DNA of 64,000 bases from CAWGUU01 sp963825765 (lineage in GTDB: Bacteria; Actinomycetota; Acidimicrobiia; Acidimicrobiales; AC-14), in assembly GCA_963825765.1 (NCBI GenBank), contig CAWGUU010000023.1, forward strand, positions 1-64,000, read 5' to 3'. Positions 61,365-64,000 of the stretch are shown here, one piece after another. The translations under genes and the position numbers were made by a program. The notes below the pieces were generated by a model. That model was not told the origin of the DNA and ran no database searches. It saw only the letters and a list, made by a program, of their open reading frames with translations. Within the stretch, counting starts at the first letter, position 1. Each line of letters begins with the position of its first letter.

Positions 61365-62558
61365 TTACTCGGCGCTTTCGGGGTCGATCAGGTGCATCAC
61401 CTGGTCGACGTCCTTGTCGCCCCGGCCGGAGAGGGTGACGAGGACGGTGGAGCCGCCGGGCAGCTCGTCGGTGCCGGCGGCCCGTACGACCCAGGCCAGT
61501 GCGTGGGCCGACTCCAGGGCCGGGATGATGCCCTCGGTCTGGGCCAGCAGCTTGAAGGCGTCCAATACCTCGGCGTCGTTGGCGGCCACGTAGCGGACCC
61601 GGCCGATGGACGCCAGGTGGGCGTGCTCGGGGCCGACGCCCGGGTAGTCGAGGCCGGCCGAGATGGAGTGCGCCTCCAGGACCTGGCCGTACTCGTCCTG
61701 GAGCAGGAACGACTTGCTGCCGTGGACGACGCCGGGCACGCCCCTGCCGATGGCGGCCCCGCCCTCGGGCTCGACTCCCACCAGGCGGGCGGAGGTGTCG
61801 ACGAAGCCGGCGAAGGTGCCGGCGGCGTTGCTGCCGCCGCCGACGCAGGCGACCACCACGTCGGGATCCATGCCGTCCAGATGGGACCGGGCCTGGAAGG
61901 CGGCCTCGTCGCCGATGATCCGCTGGAACTCGCGCACCATCCACGGGTACGGGTGCGGACCCATGACCGACCCGAGGCAGTAGTGGGTGGTCTCGACCGA
62001 CGACACCCATTCGCGGAGGGTCTCGTTGATGGCGTCCTTGAGGGTGCGGCTGCCCGACGAGACGGTCACCACTTCTGCCCCGAGCAGCTTCATCCGGAAC
62101 ACGTTGAGCTCCTGGCGGCCGACGTCGACCTCGCCCATGTAGATGCGGCAGTCGAAGCCGAAGAGGGCGGCGGCGGTGGCGGTGGCGACGCCGTGCTGGC
62201 CGGCGCCGGTCTCGGCGATCATCCGGGTCTTGCCCATGCGCCGGGTGAGCAGGGCCTGGCCGACCACGTTGTTGATCTTGTGGGACCCGGTGTGGGCCAG
62301 GTCCTCCCGCTTGAGCAGCACGCGCACGCCCAGGCGGTGCGACAGTCGCCGGCACTCGGTGACCGGCGTCGGCCGGCCGCCGTAGTCGCGCAGGATGGCG
62401 ACGTACTCGGCGCGGAAGGCCGAGTCGTCCCACGCCTCGGCGAACGCGCCCTCGAGCTCGATGCAGGCAGGTACCAGCGACTCGGGCAGGTACCGGCCGC
62501 CGAAGTCGCCGAAGCGGCCGCCCGCAGAGGGGTCGCCCATGAGGTGGACGGAGGTCAT
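61365..62558 (-). CDS. trpB: Tryptophan synthase beta chain (TrpB1)
   Basis: 397 aa. The PLP Lys is in EDLAHTGSHKINNVVGQALL; ETGAGQHGVATATAAALFGF and CVGGGSNAAGTFAGFVD bind the phosphate and substrate; ALESAHALAWVVRAAG closes the active site. It joins indole and serine. A second, TrpB2-type gene lies at the window end. Confidence 0.97.
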   Translation of the reverse strand: MTSVHLMGDPSAGGRFGDFGGRYLPESLVPACIELEGAFAEAWDDSAFRAEYVAILRDYGGRPTPVTECRRLSHRLGVRVLLKREDLAHTGSHKINNVVGQALLTRRMGKTRMIAETGAGQHGVATATAAALFGFDCRIYMGEVDVGRQELNVFRMKLLGAEVVTVSSGSRTLKDAINETLREWVSSVETTHYCLGSVMGPHPYPWMVREFQRIIGDEAAFQARSHLDGMDPDVVVACVGGGSNAAGTFAGFVDTSARLVGVEPEGGAAIGRGVPGVVHGSKSFLLQDEYGQVLEAHSISAGLDYPGVGPEHAHLASIGRVRYVAANDAEVLDAFKLLAQTEGIIPALESAHALAWVVRAAGTDELPGGSTVLVTLSGRGDKDVDQVMHLIDPESAE

Positions 62559-62566
62559 GACTGCGA

Positions 62567-62614
62567 TTCTGCTCGCGCTTGTACCACCTCCAGCCGGGAA
62601 TTGCGCGAGCAGAA
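62567..62614. promoter_or_regulatory. 12-bp perfect inverted repeat between trpF and trpB
   Basis: TTCTGCTCGCGC (62567-62578) and GCGCGAGCAGAA (62603-62614) are exact inverted arms with a 24-base loop. The loop carries GGAGGTGG on the coding strand, 28 bases before the trpB ATG. No Trp codons are nearby, so classical attenuation is not indicated. Confidence 0.55.
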
Positions 62615-62628
62615 ACCGGGACCGGAGA

Positions 62629-63303
62629 TCACAGGTCGTCCTGGTCGAACGGATCCGGGCTCCCGTCGTCGCCGACGATGGCCGGGACCGGGTCGCGGTC
62701 GGCGACCCCTGCCGCCCGGGCCGCCAGCACGAAGGCGCGGAGCTTGCGGGGGTCCTTGCGGCCGGGGGTGGACTCCACGCCGGTGGCCACGTCGACGCCC
62801 CAGGGATGGACCTGGGCCACCGCCTCGCCCACGTTGTCGGCGGTGAGGCCGCCGGCCAGCATCAGGCGCAGGCCGTCGGGCGCCTCGGCCAGCGCCCAGT
62901 CGAACACCTTGCCCGACCCGGGCAGCGGCGAGTCGACCATGATCACGTCGGCCCCGTACTCGCCGGCCCGGGCGATCGTGGCGTCGCCGGCGGGGAAGGC
63001 CTGGATGACGAACCTGACCCGCTGGCGGACGTACTGAGCGTGTTCCGGCGGCTCGTGGCCGTGGAGCTGGGCACCGCCGAGCCGGGCTCCGTTGACAACC
63101 TCGACCACCCGGGCCGGCGCCTCGTCGCGGAACACGCCGATGGTGAGGACCTCGGGAGGCAGCCGCTTGGCGATCTCGGCGGCCAGCTGGGGCGTGACCT
63201 GCCGCCGCGACGGGGCGAAGATGAACCCGATGGCGTCGGCGCCCATGGCCACCGCCAGCAGGGCGTCCTCCTCGTTTGTCGTCCCGCAGATCTTGACGAA
63301 CAC
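62629..63303 (-). CDS. trpF: Phosphoribosylanthranilate isomerase
   Basis: 224 aa. The catalytic Cys is in FVKICGTTNEEDALLAV (Cys 6) and the Asp in ADVIMVDSPLPGSGKVFDW. GADAIGFIFAPSRRQVTP and LMLAGGLTADNVGEAV are typical. The C-terminal tail (after residue 205) is longer than usual. It comes between trpB2 and trpB1 in one run. Confidence 0.95.
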   Translation of the reverse strand: MFVKICGTTNEEDALLAVAMGADAIGFIFAPSRRQVTPQLAAEIAKRLPPEVLTIGVFRDEAPARVVEVVNGARLGGAQLHGHEPPEHAQYVRQRVRFVIQAFPAGDATIARAGEYGADVIMVDSPLPGSGKVFDWALAEAPDGLRLMLAGGLTADNVGEAVAQVHPWGVDVATGVESTPGRKDPRKLRAFVLAARAAGVADRDPVPAIVGDDGSPDPFDQDDL

Positions 63304-63364
63304 CTGGCTGACGGTACCGGGTCGGCCGTGTCGCTCCTGGGAACCTGGTCGTTCAGGACGTGGC

Positions 63365-64000
63365 TCAGCCGTCGAGGTTCCCGTGCAGGTAGGCGTCGTA
63401 GGCGGACAGGTCGAGCAAGCCGTGGCCGGAGTAGCCGAACAGGATCACCCGCTCGGCGCCCTCCTCCTTGGCGAGGAGGGCCTCGTCGATGGCGGCCCGG
63501 ACGGCGTGGGCGGTCTCGGGGGCCGGGATGGTGCCCTGGACCCTGGCGAACTGGACCGCCGCCTCGAAGACCTTGCCCTGGGGGTAGGCCACCGCCTCCA
63601 TCCGTCCGGACTTGACCAGGTTGGAGATGATCGGCGCGTCGCCGTGGTAGCGCAGGCCCCCGGCGTGGATGGGTGGGGGCATGAAGTCGTGGCCGAGGGT
63701 GTACATGGCCAGCAGCGGCGTCAGGCCGACGGTGTCGCCGAAGTCGTAGTCGAACCGTCCCGAGGTCAGGGTCGGGCAGGAGGACGGCTCGACGGCCACC
63801 AGGCGAACGTCGGTGTCGGGAACGAAGGGCAGGGCGATGCCGCCAAGGTTGGATCCCCCACCGCAGCAGCCGATGACGACGTCGGGGGCGGACTCGCCGG
63901 CCATGGCCAACTGCTCCTTGGCCTCCAGGCCGATGACGGTCTGGTGCAGCAGGACGTGGTTCAGCACCGAGCCGAGGGCGTAGTGGGTGTCCTCCCGGGT
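63365..64000 (-). CDS. TrpB2-type tryptophan synthase beta chain, N-terminal part outside the window
   Basis: The last 211 codons are present. EDTHYALGSVLNHVLLHQTV, GCCGGGSNLGGIALPF, VAVEPSSCPTLTSG, the TrpB2-typical IHAGGLRYHGDAPI, and the helix PETAHAVRAAIDEALL are visible. TrpB2 enzymes make tryptophan from indole, or use O-phosphoserine, without needing TrpA. The gene runs off the end at 64000. Confidence 0.9.
   Translation of the reverse strand, partial: TREDTHYALGSVLNHVLLHQTVIGLEAKEQLAMAGESAPDVVIGCCGGGSNLGGIALPFVPDTDVRLVAVEPSSCPTLTSGRFDYDFGDTVGLTPLLAMYTLGHDFMPPPIHAGGLRYHGDAPIISNLVKSGRMEAVAYPQGKVFEAAVQFARVQGTIPAPETAHAVRAAIDEALLAKEEGAERVILFGYSGHGLLDLSAYDAYLHGNLDG

Overview
The window is about 64 kb of dense, high-GC DNA. 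Starts are often GTG, coding genes frequently overlap by GTGA or ATGA, and the content looks actinobacterial: a WhiB-family regulator, an InhA-like enoyl-ACP reductase, an actinobacterial-type AccD carboxyltransferase and a LARTG-type wall anchor. A RuBisCO operon, phosphoribulokinase and class I aldolase point to a facultatively autotrophic, deep-branching actinobacterium; Acidimicrobiia is a reasonable guess but is not proven from this sequence.

1-2835 is an accessory edge. The 3' part of a tRNA-Cys gene opens the window. A degenerate copy of its 3' end and flank lies at 1800-1875. Between them are a hicAB toxin-antitoxin pair, an integrase N-terminal fragment and an unknown ORF; a decayed AbiEii-like gene follows. 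3021-9760 holds a RibD-like reductase, a DUF899 protein, a tyrosinase / HEAT protein / HEAT-SCO1 operon and a secreted propeller-like protein. 9962-12136 carries two methyltransferases and a MetF-like protein. 12335-21968 contains two sugar ABC importers: an XylFGH-like one with a Gfo/Idh/MocA oxidoreductase and an Rbs-like one with a ROK kinase, separated by a DksA/TraR zinc-finger gene. 22065-27535 has a large subtilase and a chain of membrane proteins ending in a methyltransferase.

27653-36024 is the carbon-fixation and regulation block: a whiB gene behind two CRP-type palindromes, a wall-anchored protein, cbbLS (red-like form I), a divergent LysR regulator, class I fructose-bisphosphate aldolase, a GAF histidine kinase with NarL-type regulator, and prk. 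36062-43806 covers a membrane protein whose start region has been amplified into a six-copy 23-bp array, a zinc-ribbon coiled-coil protein, a class A PBP, and a molybdate regulator with modABC. 43823-50653 includes a Rieske-chagasin fusion, an Sfp-type PPTase, a 59-aa peptide gene, a MarR/MFS pair, tRNA-Val, a Nudix hydrolase, an IMPase-family protein and tRNA-Leu.

50729-60476 runs from a methyltransferase, a Bcp peroxiredoxin and a secreted trypsin-like protease into a type II fatty-acid synthesis cluster read on the minus strand: fabD, a BCCP-like protein without the biotin lysine, fabH, fabG, acpP, fabF, accD and fabI. A 650-bp structured gap precedes acpP. 60575-64000 is a tryptophan cluster: trpB2 (cut by the window end), trpF, trpB1 and trpA. 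Four otherwise well-preserved genes carry single-base frameshifts (AbiEii-like, SCO-like, subtilase, LARTG protein); real decay and assembly error cannot be told apart here.
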